64,000 nt of DNA from the NCBI RefSeq assembly GCF_003312875.1, contig NZ_CP015163.1:496001-560000 (forward strand). Reading direction: 5' to 3'. How positions within the stretch are numbered: position 1 is the first letter of the stretch; every line of letters starts with the position of its first letter. Below the pieces are notes generated by a model. That model saw only the letters and a list, made by a program, of their open reading frames with translations. It was not told the DNA's origin and searched no databases. Source of the DNA: Amycolatopsis albispora (GTDB lineage Bacteria > Actinomycetota > Actinomycetes > Mycobacteriales > Pseudonocardiaceae). A program made the position numbers and the translations under genes. Positions 1 through 7,872 of the stretch are shown in pieces.

Positions 1-6
1 GGTGCG

Positions 7-840
7 GTGTACCGTGCTGGCCCGCGGTTCGCCGCGGCGGCCGAGCACGCGCCGCGGCCGGTGGATGACGAATTGATCCGGCTGGCCACCGGGAAATCCA
101 GCTACCGGGAACTCGGTTACAGCGGGAGCTTCGGCCGCGTGGTGGCCTCGCTGACCCAAGGGGAAAAGCCCGCACTGTCCGGCTTCGATGCGTCGAACGT
201 CGAGCTGTGGGACCAGGGAATGCAGCTTCCCTATTACCGTTACGGACGGCTCCAAGCGGTACGTGCACTGGTTTCCGAGGGCAACGCGCTACTCGATCTC
301 GCTTCCGGCACCGGGCTGGGACTGCTCGAACTCGCGCGGTACGCGGGACACGGCAAGGACACGGATCTGGTTGGTGTGGAGATCAGCCCCGATTTCCTCA
401 GCGCCGCCGCGCAACGCACTTCCGGCGATCCGCGGATACGGATGGTCGCGGGCGATCTGGAACGGCCGCTGGAACTCGACGGCGAGAATTGCTTCGACGG
501 CGCGATGCTGGTCGGGGCCTACCACTACCTGCGCGATCCGGTGCCGCTTTGGCAAAGCCTGGCGAGCTTGCTGCGGGCCGGCGGTGTGGTGTGCCTGGCG
601 ATGACCTTTTCCCGTACCGGCAGCTACGACCAGGAACTGGTCGATCTTCGCTACGCCCAGCGGAGCCCGGCGGCCGTGCCGCGCACGCCGGCCGCGGTGG
701 CCGCGGCCGCGGCCACCGCGGGATTCCGGCTGGAACGGGATTTCTGGTTCGGGTGTTTCGGCTGGCTCGCCTTCCGCAAGGATCACCGCGAACCGGCGGT
801 CCGGCCGGACGGCAGGACGTCGCGGCCGAACTCGAGGTAA
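7..840 (+). CDS. Class I SAM-dependent methyltransferase, possibly 5'-partial
   Basis: Transfers a methyl group from S-adenosylmethionine to an unknown acceptor. The SAM-binding glycine loop is visible as LLDLASGTGLGLLELA (about residues 96-111), followed by the acidic end of strand 2 (VGVEIS) and a post-loop region (DGAMLVGAYHYLRDP) typical of Rossmann-fold methyltransferases. The GTG at position 7 is the first start in the window, but the frame is open to the window edge, so the true start may lie upstream. Its last 58 bases overlap the end of the convergent NUDIX gene; the final residues (rich in Arg, Pro, Ser) look like read-through sequence rather than conserved fold. The substrate cannot be read from the sequence; nearby glycosyltransferase and aldolase genes make a small-molecule substrate plausible. 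Confidence 0.75.
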   Translation: MYRAGPRFAAAAEHAPRPVDDELIRLATGKSSYRELGYSGSFGRVVASLTQGEKPALSGFDASNVELWDQGMQLPYYRYGRLQAVRALVSEGNALLDLASGTGLGLLELARYAGHGKDTDLVGVEISPDFLSAAAQRTSGDPRIRMVAGDLERPLELDGENCFDGAMLVGAYHYLRDPVPLWQSLASLLRAGGVVCLAMTFSRTGSYDQELVDLRYAQRSPAAVPRTPAAVAAAAATAGFRLERDFWFGCFGWLAFRKDHREPAVRPDGRTSRPNSR

Positions 841-1226
841 GCGACACGTCCGGCACGGCGGGCGGCGAGGCAGGCCGCCATCCGGCGGACGATGTGCACC
901 GCCAGCAACTCGTCGAGCCGCGCTGGGTCGGCGAACAAGTGCGCCGACAGTTCCTCCGGCGGAAGCCGGATCCGGTGCACCAGAGCGTCCGGGATCCGGC
1001 CCGCGAACACGAAGATGGTGGCGGCGCCGCGGTCCAGGCGGGCCGGGATCCAGTCGACACCGGCGAGGCCATCGAGCGCGGGCTCGATGCCGAGTTCTTC
1101 GCGCAGTTCCCGGCGGCAAGCGGCGAGGGGGGACTCGTCGGCCTCGATCACCCCGCCCGGCAGGCCCCAGCCGAACTTGTAGGTGGGGTTCACCACGAGC
1201 AGGCGTCCGACGGTGTCGACGAGCAT
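783..1226 (-). CDS. NUDIX hydrolase
   Basis: Hydrolyses a nucleoside diphosphate linked to another moiety. A complete Nudix box lies at residues 25-47 (GGVIEADES.. to RELREELGI), with the Arg-Glu and Glu-Glu metal ligands intact. The ATG at 1226 gives 147 residues, slightly short for the family; upstream in-frame sequence lacks a good start before the aldolase stop at 1271, so this start is preferred. It follows the aldolase gene by 44 bases and is probably the last gene of a three-gene minus-strand operon (glycosyltransferase, aldolase, NUDIX). It could process a nucleotide sugar used by the glycosyltransferase, but this is inference. Confidence 0.75.
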   Translation of the reverse strand: MLVDTVGRLLVVNPTYKFGWGLPGGVIEADESPLAACRRELREELGIEPALDGLAGVDWIPARLDRGAATIFVFAGRIPDALVHRIRLPPEELSAHLFADPARLDELLAVHIVRRMAACLAARRAGRVAYLEFGRDVLPSGRTAGSR

Positions 1227-1270
1227 GCCCGCCGCGGCGCCGCGGGTACCGTCCTGGCAGCTTCGCGACC

Positions 1271-2038
1271 TCAGCGGCTGTTCCCCGAGTAGAGGCTCTC
1301 CGACCAGGTGGCACCGGGGCGGTGCAACACGTCCGGCTTGATCCCGCTGATCCCGCCGTGCAGAGTGGCCTGGAACAGAGCGGTCCGGGCGCTGACTTCG
1401 ATCCTGGTCAGGTTCTCCACGGCCTCGTCGAGGTGGCGGGCGAACACGAACACCCCGTGCCGGTAGACCACAAAACCGAGGCCGTGCCTGCCGAGTTCGC
1501 CTGCCCGCGGGGTGAAGTGCTCCAACACCTGGGGGTTGACCGTGAGCAGGTAGCCGGCGATCACATCGGGCCGGGAGCCTAGACACTCGGGGACCTCGAT
1601 CTCGACGCGCCCGGCGAGCACGTCCTCCTTGACCGCCGGGTCGTCGGAGGTGAAGCACGGCACTTCGCCGAGCGTGTCGAGCTTGTTCGTGCACGACGGT
1701 ACCCCGAGGCCGAGCGAAGCGAACGCCAGGCTGTACGGCGCGTGGGAGTGCACGATCGCGTTGCAGCCGGGGAACTCGCGGTAGATCGCCAGGTGGAGCG
1801 GGGCGTCCGGAGGCGCCAGGTCGGTTGCCCGTTCGACGATGGCACCGTCGGGTCCGTACACCATGAGGTTGCGAGCGGTGATGTCCCACCGGACGAAGGC
1901 CGAGCTCGAGGTGGTGCTGACCACGTTCCCGGAACCGGCCCGGACGCTGACCGAACCCCCGGCCGGATCGAGCGTTCCCCAGCGCGTCATGTCGCTGACC
2001 GCGCGGACGATGTGCTGGCGTTCGGCTTCGTGACCCAT
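1271..2038 (-). CDS. Class II aldolase/adducin family protein
   Basis: A zinc-dependent aldolase, epimerase or dehydratase fold of 255 residues. The metal-binding pair is visible as His97 and His99 in IVHSHAPYSL, and a third His in YRHGVFVF near the C terminus. The position of the usual catalytic Glu (in the SSE-x-x-x-H stretch of fuculose aldolase) appears to be Asp79 (PPDAPLHLAIY), so the exact chemistry may differ. The ATG at 2038 is chosen because AGAAAGGA lies a suitable distance upstream. It starts 29 bases after the glycosyltransferase stop, so the two are very likely co-transcribed. The substrate is unknown; a sugar-phosphate role would fit the neighbour. Confidence 0.75.
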   Translation of the reverse strand: MGHEAERQHIVRAVSDMTRWGTLDPAGGSVSVRAGSGNVVSTTSSSAFVRWDITARNLMVYGPDGAIVERATDLAPPDAPLHLAIYREFPGCNAIVHSHAPYSLAFASLGLGVPSCTNKLDTLGEVPCFTSDDPAVKEDVLAGRVEIEVPECLGSRPDVIAGYLLTVNPQVLEHFTPRAGELGRHGLGFVVYRHGVFVFARHLDEAVENLTRIEVSARTALFQATLHGGISGIKPDVLHRPGATWSESLYSGNSR

Positions 2039-2066
2039 GTGCTGATCCTTTCTCGGGAGGAGCCGG

Positions 2067-3260
2067 TCAGGCGTGCAACGCGGGGGAGTGGCCCGGACAC
2101 GCGCGAACACGCTGCGCGAGCCGGGCGTAGGCCAGGAAGCAGCGGGTCTGGGAGTAGGAACGCGCGTGGAGCTGGGCGAGCCTGCCCAGCGCTTGGAGCT
2201 GCTGCTCGGACCAGCAGGCGGCTTCGGTCAGTGCGGCGGTGAGACCGCCCGGTTCGTCGGCGGAGTGGATGAGCCCGGTCAGGCCCGGCAGCACGAGTTC
2301 GGCGCTGCCACCGCGGTCCGGCACGAGCTGCGGGATGCCCGCGGCACCGGCTTCGAGCACGGACCGGCCGAATCCCTCGATGTCGCAGGCCGAAACGAGC
2401 ACGTCCGCGGCTGCCTGCCACCGGTGGGCGGGGACGTGGCCGCGGAACCGGATGTCCCTGGCCGGCGCGGCCTTCGCCTGCGCCCGCAGGAGCGGCAACG
2501 CGGTTCCGGTGCCGTAGATGTCCAGCCGCGCGCGGGAGGCCACGCGGTCGGGCACCGCGCAGAAGGCTTGGATCACCCGGTCGATCCGCTTCCAGGGTTC
2601 GGTCCTGGCCACCACGGCGAACCGGCGCGGTCTCCTCGGCGCCGACGCCTTCGGCCGGCCCGCCCCCGCGATGCCGTTGTAGATGGTGACGGCGTCGACC
2701 GGATGCGGTGACGTCCTGGCGAGGCTGGCGGTGGCCGCCCGGCTGACCCCGACCCAGGTGGCTCGAGCCAGCGTTGTCCAGTCCAATTCGCCGGGCAGGC
2801 GCGGGACGAGCAGGCCGGTGGCCGGATCGGCGGTGCGCAGGCGTTCGCCGGGCACGAGGATTCCACGCAGCACGGAAACCACGGGCACTTCGAGCGGCTC
2901 GGCGACCGGGATGTCCACCAGCGCCGTGCGGTGGGTGCCGATGAGCACGGTCCGGTCCGGGTCGCGGCGGAGCTCACCGGCCAGGGCACGCGCGTAGGAA
3001 GCGGCGTCCTCGGTGCGCCACACCCGCACACCGGGCACGGGCGGGAGTGGCTGGTGGTCACCGCCGTCCCACCACACCAGCGTGACTTCGGCGCCGAGCA
3101 GTTCGCGGAGCCCCCGCGCCAGTTCGAGGGTGGAGCGCTCCGCGCCGCCCTGCGCCGTGGTCAGCCAGGTGAGGACCACGCGCCGGAGGCGATCGTCGCC
3201 GTGGCGCGATGGCGGTACCCGTTGGCTGACCACCGTGAGAACTTTGCCCACCGGATCCAC
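2067..3260 (-). CDS. GT-B fold glycosyltransferase (GT4-like)
   Basis: A cytosolic glycosyltransferase of about 397 residues. The N-terminal acceptor lobe starts around VVLTWLTTAQGGAERS, with the GGAE motif typical of GT4 enzymes. The C-terminal donor lobe has FAVVARTEPWKRIDRVI and the E-x7-E nucleotide-sugar site in DIEGFGRSVLEAGAAGIPQ. The start is uncertain: GTG at 3260 is the longest, but GTG at 3179 would begin just before the conserved fold. A well-placed AGGAGG with ATG at 3271 reads another frame and closes after 36 codons. It heads the operon with the aldolase and NUDIX genes. Donor and acceptor are unknown. Confidence 0.75.
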   Translation of the reverse strand: MDPVGKVLTVVSQRVPPSRHGDDRLRRVVLTWLTTAQGGAERSTLELARGLRELLGAEVTLVWWDGGDHQPLPPVPGVRVWRTEDAASYARALAGELRRDPDRTVLIGTHRTALVDIPVAEPLEVPVVSVLRGILVPGERLRTADPATGLLVPRLPGELDWTTLARATWVGVSRAATASLARTSPHPVDAVTIYNGIAGAGRPKASAPRRPRRFAVVARTEPWKRIDRVIQAFCAVPDRVASRARLDIYGTGTALPLLRAQAKAAPARDIRFRGHVPAHRWQAAADVLVSACDIEGFGRSVLEAGAAGIPQLVPDRGGSAELVLPGLTGLIHSADEPGGLTAALTEAACWSEQQLQALGRLAQLHARSYSQTRCFLAYARLAQRVRACPGHSPALHA

Positions 3261-3538
3261 TGCCCGGCCATGTGCCTCCTACACGTGGCCTACAAACGCG
3301 GTCCGCCTGCTGTCGGAGCCGGAACTTCGACGGCGAAGGCCCACACGCCCCCGCACCGGCGACAACTGGTCGACACGATCATGACCGTGCTCGGCGAGCC
3401 CTCGCAGCGGTTGGCGTCGATTCCGCCGAGGCGCGACACGAAGGGGCGGCGAGCGGGGCCGGTGCGGTGGCGGGTTGCTCGGAGTTGAGGGCTCGGTTGA
3501 GCAGTTCGGCGGAGAACATCCGCCCAGCTGTCGGTTGA

Positions 3539-4375
3539 TCAGGTGACGTGGAAGGAGTAGTCGGCTGGGGCGGCGTGGAGGCTGCCGAGCAGGGCGAGGG
3601 CTTCGGCGCTGGGGGTGGCGGGTTCGGCGTGGTAGATGATCAGTTGCTGGCCGGGGGCGCTGCGCACGTCGAATGCCTGGTAGGTGAGGGTGAGCGGGCC
3701 GACGTCCGGGTGTACGAGGTGTTTGGGTTCCCGGGTCTTGCCGCGCACCTCATGCGTTTCCCACAGGGCGCGGAAGTGCGCGCTGCCCTCGCTGAGTTCG
3801 GCCACGAGGCGCCGCAGGCCAGGGTCATGGGGGTCGAAGCCCGCGGCTGTCCGCAGGTTCGCCACGGTGGCCTGCGCGGTCCAGTCCCAGCGCCCGTAGA
3901 ACTGTCGTCCCGCGGGGTCGAGGAAGGTCATCCGCGCGAGGTTGTCCACCGTCTGGAATGGTGAGAAAAGCGCGTCGGCGAGGGTGTTGGTGGCCAGGAC
4001 GTCCAGGATGCGGTTGAGGACGAAGGCGGGCGTGTTCGGGTAGGCGTCCATGAGTTGCCGCAGTTCGGGGCTCACGGTCTGCGGCACGGGAGTGTGGTCC
4101 GGTGCGGTGCCGGCCAGCCGGTACAGGTGCTCGCGGGCGTCGGGGCCGAGGTCCAGTGCGCGGCTGAGGGCGTCGAGCACTTGCGGCGACGGGTGGGTTT
4201 CGCGGCCCTGTTCCAGGCGGGTGTAGTAGTCGGCGTTGACCCCGGCGAGCACGGCGACCTCCTCCCGGCGCAGGCCGGCCACCTTGCGCCGACCGGAATA
4301 GCGCACGCCCGCGTCCTCGGGAGATCGCTGCGCGCGGCGCGCTCGCAGGAACGCGCCCAGCTCACCAGTGGCCAT
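3539..4375 (-). CDS. XRE-family regulator with MmyB-like ligand-binding domain
   Basis: A DNA-binding regulator of 278 residues. The N-terminal helix-turn-helix spans roughly residues 10-75 (LRREEVAVLAGVNADYYTRLEQGR is the core region), followed by the MmyB-type PAS-like domain (LDPAGRQFYGRWDW, then HPDVGPLTLTYQAF). This arrangement is common in actinobacteria, where such proteins usually sit divergent from a short-chain dehydrogenase gene, as here. The ATG at 4375 fits the conserved N terminus MATGELGAFLRARR; a longer frame adds 36 unlike residues. It probably controls the divergent SDR fusion gene from the 101-base shared region. Confidence 0.9.
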   Translation of the reverse strand: MATGELGAFLRARRAQRSPEDAGVRYSGRRKVAGLRREEVAVLAGVNADYYTRLEQGRETHPSPQVLDALSRALDLGPDAREHLYRLAGTAPDHTPVPQTVSPELRQLMDAYPNTPAFVLNRILDVLATNTLADALFSPFQTVDNLARMTFLDPAGRQFYGRWDWTAQATVANLRTAAGFDPHDPGLRRLVAELSEGSAHFRALWETHEVRGKTREPKHLVHPDVGPLTLTYQAFDVRSAPGQQLIIYHAEPATPSAEALALLGSLHAAPADYSFHVT

Positions 4376-4476
4376 GGCGCCAGGGTAGGTCGCCGTCGGC
4401 CCGGTCGGGTGGGTGTGGCACACCCAGCCACCACGCGTCCTGCCAGCGCTTCCCGCCGTCGCCGACGCTGGGCGGT

Positions 4477-5487
4477 ATGACAAACAACAGCGACGTGGTC
4501 GGCATGTGGGTCACCGCGGACGGGCACATCCGGCAGGAGTTGCGCGCAGACGGGCGCTACGACGAAGCACGCGGGGAACGGCGCAGCGCCTACACCGGTC
4601 GCTACACCGTGACCGGCAACCACCTCGACTACGTGGACGACACCGGTTTCACCGCGACGGGTGACATCCGCGACGGCGTGCTTTATCACGAGCATCTTGT
4701 CCTCTATCGCGAGTCCGATCACCGAGGGCGGGCAGCCATGCCTGGACGGCTCATGGGCAAGGTCGCGTTGATCACCGGCGCGACCGGCGGCATCGGACAG
4801 GCCACCGCGGAACTGTTCGCCCGCGAAGACGCCCGCCTGGTGATCACCGACATCGCGCAGGACGCCGCGCGGGAACTCGCCGGGCGACTGGAAGCGACCG
4901 AGGTGCTGGCGGCTCGCTTGGACGTCTCCTCGGCCGAGAACTGGAGCGAGGTCATCGAACTGACCCGGCAACGATTCGGGCGCCTCGACGTCCTGGTCAA
5001 CCTCGCCGGCGTCGTGGACTGGCCCGGCATCGAGGACACCACACAGGACGCCTGGGACCGGGTGATCGCGATCAACCAGACCGGCACCTGGCTCGGCATG
5101 AAAACCGCCATGCCCCTGCTGCGCGCCTCCGGCAACGCCTCGGTCATCAACACCTCCTCGGTGCTCGGCCTCATCGGCAGCGGAGCCGCCGCCGCGTACC
5201 AGGCGACCAAAGGAGCGGTGCGACTGCTGACCAAAACCGCCGCCGTCGAATACGCCACCCGTGGCGTCAGGGTCAACTCGGTGCACCCCGGCGTCATCGC
5301 CACCCCGATGATCCAGGAACTGCTCGACGAACAGGGCGACCGGCAACCCGACATCGTGCGCACCCCCATGCGCCGCGCGGGCAGCCCCGCCGAAATCGCT
5401 CCCACCATGCTCTTCCTGGCCAGCGACGAATCCTCGTACATCACCGGCACCGAACTCATCGTCGACGGTGGACTCACCGCACACTAG
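4477..5487 (+). CDS. Atu4866-domain/short-chain dehydrogenase fusion
   Basis: Two domains are joined without a stop. Residues 1-80 match the small Atu4866-type beta fold (GMWVTADGHIRQEL, GRYDEARG, DDTGFTATG, DGVLYHEHLVLYRE). Residues 88-336 are a classical NAD(P)-dependent short-chain dehydrogenase: TGATGGIG at 100-107, LVNLAG, the catalytic Ser in INTSSVLG, the YQATK Tyr-Lys pair, and the C-terminal ITGTELIVDGG. An internal ATG at 4738 could start a separate SDR, but the frame is continuous and no stop intervenes. In other genomes I know these two as neighbouring genes controlled by the same kind of XRE regulator, so the fusion is notable. The substrate is unknown. Confidence 0.8.
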   Translation: MTNNSDVVGMWVTADGHIRQELRADGRYDEARGERRSAYTGRYTVTGNHLDYVDDTGFTATGDIRDGVLYHEHLVLYRESDHRGRAAMPGRLMGKVALITGATGGIGQATAELFAREDARLVITDIAQDAARELAGRLEATEVLAARLDVSSAENWSEVIELTRQRFGRLDVLVNLAGVVDWPGIEDTTQDAWDRVIAINQTGTWLGMKTAMPLLRASGNASVINTSSVLGLIGSGAAAAYQATKGAVRLLTKTAAVEYATRGVRVNSVHPGVIATPMIQELLDEQGDRQPDIVRTPMRRAGSPAEIAPTMLFLASDESSYITGTELIVDGGLTAH

Positions 5488-5493
5488 TGACGT

Positions 5494-5925
5494 TCAGCAA
5501 CTCTCGTCGGGGAGTAGTTGCTCGGCGATGTGTTTGAGGGCTGCCGCGTCGGCCGGGGTGAGGTGGGCCAGGAGGTGGCGCTGGGTCGAGGCTTCCAGCG
5601 CCGGTACCGACGCGTCGATCGTGCGGCGGCCCGTGGGGCGCAAGGTGATCTCGACGCCGTTCGCGACCTTGGCGCGGGCCACGTAGTCGCGTTTCTCCAT
5701 TCTGGTCAGCAGGTGCGACAGCCGTGTCCGGTCCCAGCCCAGGGTCGTGGCGATGGCGCTCTGCCGCAGGACACCACCGGCTTCGTGCAGGCACACCAAG
5801 ACGCTCAGCTCTGCTTCGGAGAGACCGGAGGCCGCCGTCATGTCGGCGATGACCGCGGCGCGGGTCGTCTCGTAGGCGCGCTTCCACAGCAGCCACAGTT
5901 CGGTCGCTTCGCCACGCGTTGACAT
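5494..5925 (-). CDS. MarR-family transcriptional regulator
   Basis: A winged-helix regulator of 143 residues. The helix-turn-helix is seen in LRQSAIATTLGWDRTRLSHLL, the wing in VARAKVANGVEITLRPTGR. It converges on the SDR fusion (stops 6 bases apart) and is divergent from the membrane protein at 5986. Two perfect inverted repeats lie at and just upstream of its start, so it is probably autoregulated and controls the divergent gene. Its signal is unknown. Confidence 0.9.
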   Translation of the reverse strand: MSTRGEATELWLLWKRAYETTRAAVIADMTAASGLSEAELSVLVCLHEAGGVLRQSAIATTLGWDRTRLSHLLTRMEKRDYVARAKVANGVEITLRPTGRRTIDASVPALEASTQRHLLAHLTPADAAALKHIAEQLLPDESC

Positions 5926-5956
5926 GTCAACACCGCCCTTCTAGGGTTCGACCCTA
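5918..5956. promoter_or_regulatory. Two palindromes, likely MarR operators
   Basis: GTTGACATGTCAAC at 5918-5931 is a perfect 14-base palindrome overlapping the MarR start codon. TAGGGTTCGACCCTA at 5942-5956 has perfect 6-base arms around TCG. Both lie between the MarR gene and the divergent membrane-protein gene. MarR dimers usually bind such sites and repress both genes; which palindrome is the true site is not decidable here. Confidence 0.6.
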
Positions 5957-5985
5957 CAAGACCGTCCACACCTAAGGACTCCGCG

Positions 5986-6495
5986 ATGTTCGATGCTCGA
6001 CGGCACTACGTCAGCCTGCGCTGGTTGGCGCTTCTTCCCCTCGTGCTGTTCCTCCCGGCCGTGATCGCCTTCTTCGTGGACCCGGACGTGGCGTGGGGCG
6101 AATACCTGGGAGTCTTCTTCCACCTGTCCATCCTTTTCCTCGTCTCCCGCCTGGACGCGGCACCGTGGGCCAAGGCGGCGGGCTACGGATGGGTGGCACT
6201 GGACGTGCTCGCCGGCATTCTGATGATCAACGAGATCGCCTACGACACCGCCTGGGCGGTCCGGCTCGGCGGGCACGTCCTCGCCGGTGTCTGGATCGTG
6301 TCGAGTTCGCTGGTCAGCCGGGCCTGGCCGGTCGGCGCGGTCGGCGTGATCACGGGTCTCTGGCTGGCCGGGTATTCGTTCGTGGGGAACGTGCTGCCGG
6401 AATCGTTCCTGCGCCCGGCCGGAATCCTGATCCTGGTCTGGTTCGCGTTCCTGGCGATCTTTCCCCCGACGAGTGCGCCTGCTCCCTCAGCCTGA
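5986..6495 (+). CDS. Small multi-pass membrane protein, unknown
   Basis: 169 residues with about five hydrophobic helices: LRWLALLPLVLFLPAVIAFF, a second around EYLGVFFHLSILFLV, then segments near WVALDVLAGILMI, VLAGVWIVSSSLV, VGVITGLWLAGYSF and ILILVWFAFLAIF. No catalytic motif is visible and I do not recognise the family. It is divergent from the MarR gene and probably its target, suggesting a membrane or efflux-related response. Its end overlaps the convergent GH1 gene by 9 bases. Confidence 0.7.
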   Translation: MFDARRHYVSLRWLALLPLVLFLPAVIAFFVDPDVAWGEYLGVFFHLSILFLVSRLDAAPWAKAAGYGWVALDVLAGILMINEIAYDTAWAVRLGGHVLAGVWIVSSSLVSRAWPVGAVGVITGLWLAGYSFVGNVLPESFLRPAGILILVWFAFLAIFPPTSAPAPSA

Positions 6496-7854
6496 TCGGC
6501 GCGCGGCCGAGATGAACGATCGGTACCAGTGGTAGCTCGCGCGCGGGGTGCGGCGCTGCGTCGGGTAGTCGACGTGGACCAGGCCGAACCGATGCTTGTA
6601 GCCGTGCGCCCACTCGAAGTTGTCGAGCAGCGACCAGCAGAAGTAACCACGCAGGTCGACTCCGGCGGCCGCCGCCGCTTCGGCGGCGGCCAGGTGGTCG
6701 CGGAGGTAGGCGATGCGCTCGTTGTCTTCGAACGTGCTCGAATCCGGGTAGACGCAACCGTTTTCGGTGAGGTAGATCGGCGGCAACGTCGGATAGCGTG
6801 CGGTGAGGTCGGTCAGCGCGGTGGTGAGCCCGGCGGGTTCCACCGGCCAGCCCATGCCCGTGCGGGGGACGTCCGGCAGCCGCGTGGTGTCCACGCCGAT
6901 GTCGTGGGCGGTCCGCCGGGCCGGGTCCGGCTCCCGGTGGGGCGCGTCGGCGACGTGCAGCCGGTAGTAGTAGTTGACGCCGAGGTAGTCCAGCGGTTCG
7001 CCGATGACCGCCAGGTCCCCGTCGCGGCGGAACGAGAAGTCGGTGATCGCGCTGAACATCGACGTCAGCTCGTCCGGGTACGCCGCGCCGAACAGCGGAT
7101 CGGTGAACTGCCGCCGCAGCAGGCAGTCCTGGCGGTCGGCCGCCGCGACGTCCGCGGGGTCCGCGGTCACGGGGACCGCCGGCGACTGGTTGAGCACGAT
7201 GCCGAATTCTTGTCCTGCCAGGGAATTGGCGCGCATCGCCTGCACCGCCAGGCCGTGGCCGAGGAGCAGGTGGTGCGCGGCCGCCAGCGCGCCGTGCCCT
7301 TCTCGTGCGCCTGGCGCGTGCCTGCCTTCACCGTAACCGACGATCGAGGAGCAGTAGGGCTCGTTCAGGGTCGTCCACTTGCGCACGACGTCACCGAGGG
7401 CGTCCTGCACGATCGTGGCGTACTCGGCGAACCACCTCGCGGTGTCGCGGTTGCGCCACCCGCCGAGGTCCTCTAGCACCTGCGGCAGATCCCAGTGGTA
7501 CAACGTGGCGAACGGCTCGATTCCCTTGTCCAGCAACGTGTCGGCGAGCCGCCGGTAGAAGTCGATGCCGCGCTGCTCGATCCGGCCGCGTCCGTCCGGC
7601 AGGATCCGGGGCCAGGAAATGGAGAACCGGTACGCGTCGACACCGAGACCGGTCAGCAGTTCGACGTCCTCGGGCCAGCGGTGGTAGTGGTCGGCGGCCA
7701 CCTCACCGGTGTCACCGGACGCGACCGCGCCGGGCACCGCCGAGAAGGTGTCCCAAATGGACGGACCACGGCCGTCCCGCCGCGCGGCCCCTTCGATCTG
7801 GTACGCCGAAGTCGCCACACCCCAGCGGAACGCGGGCGGAAAACCGGTGGTCAC
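6487..7854 (-). CDS. GH1 family beta-glucosidase
   Basis: Hydrolyses beta-linked glucosides or related disaccharides, in the cytoplasm since there is no signal peptide. The 455-residue length is normal for GH1. The N-terminal signature FRWGVATSAYQIEG is present, the acid/base Glu165 is in TLNEPY, and the nucleophile Glu364 is in YLTENG. The C-terminal WSLLDNFEWAHGY aglycone-site motif is also intact. It is the last gene of the binding protein-permease-permease-glucosidase operon, 18 bases after the second permease. It should cleave the imported oligosaccharide; cellobiose-like substrates are likely but not proven. Confidence 0.93.
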   Translation of the reverse strand: MTTGFPPAFRWGVATSAYQIEGAARRDGRGPSIWDTFSAVPGAVASGDTGEVAADHYHRWPEDVELLTGLGVDAYRFSISWPRILPDGRGRIEQRGIDFYRRLADTLLDKGIEPFATLYHWDLPQVLEDLGGWRNRDTARWFAEYATIVQDALGDVVRKWTTLNEPYCSSIVGYGEGRHAPGAREGHGALAAAHHLLLGHGLAVQAMRANSLAGQEFGIVLNQSPAVPVTADPADVAAADRQDCLLRRQFTDPLFGAAYPDELTSMFSAITDFSFRRDGDLAVIGEPLDYLGVNYYYRLHVADAPHREPDPARRTAHDIGVDTTRLPDVPRTGMGWPVEPAGLTTALTDLTARYPTLPPIYLTENGCVYPDSSTFEDNERIAYLRDHLAAAEAAAAAGVDLRGYFCWSLLDNFEWAHGYKHRFGLVHVDYPTQRRTPRASYHWYRSFISAARRSG

Positions 7855-7872
7855 AACGAAATCTCCTTTTTG

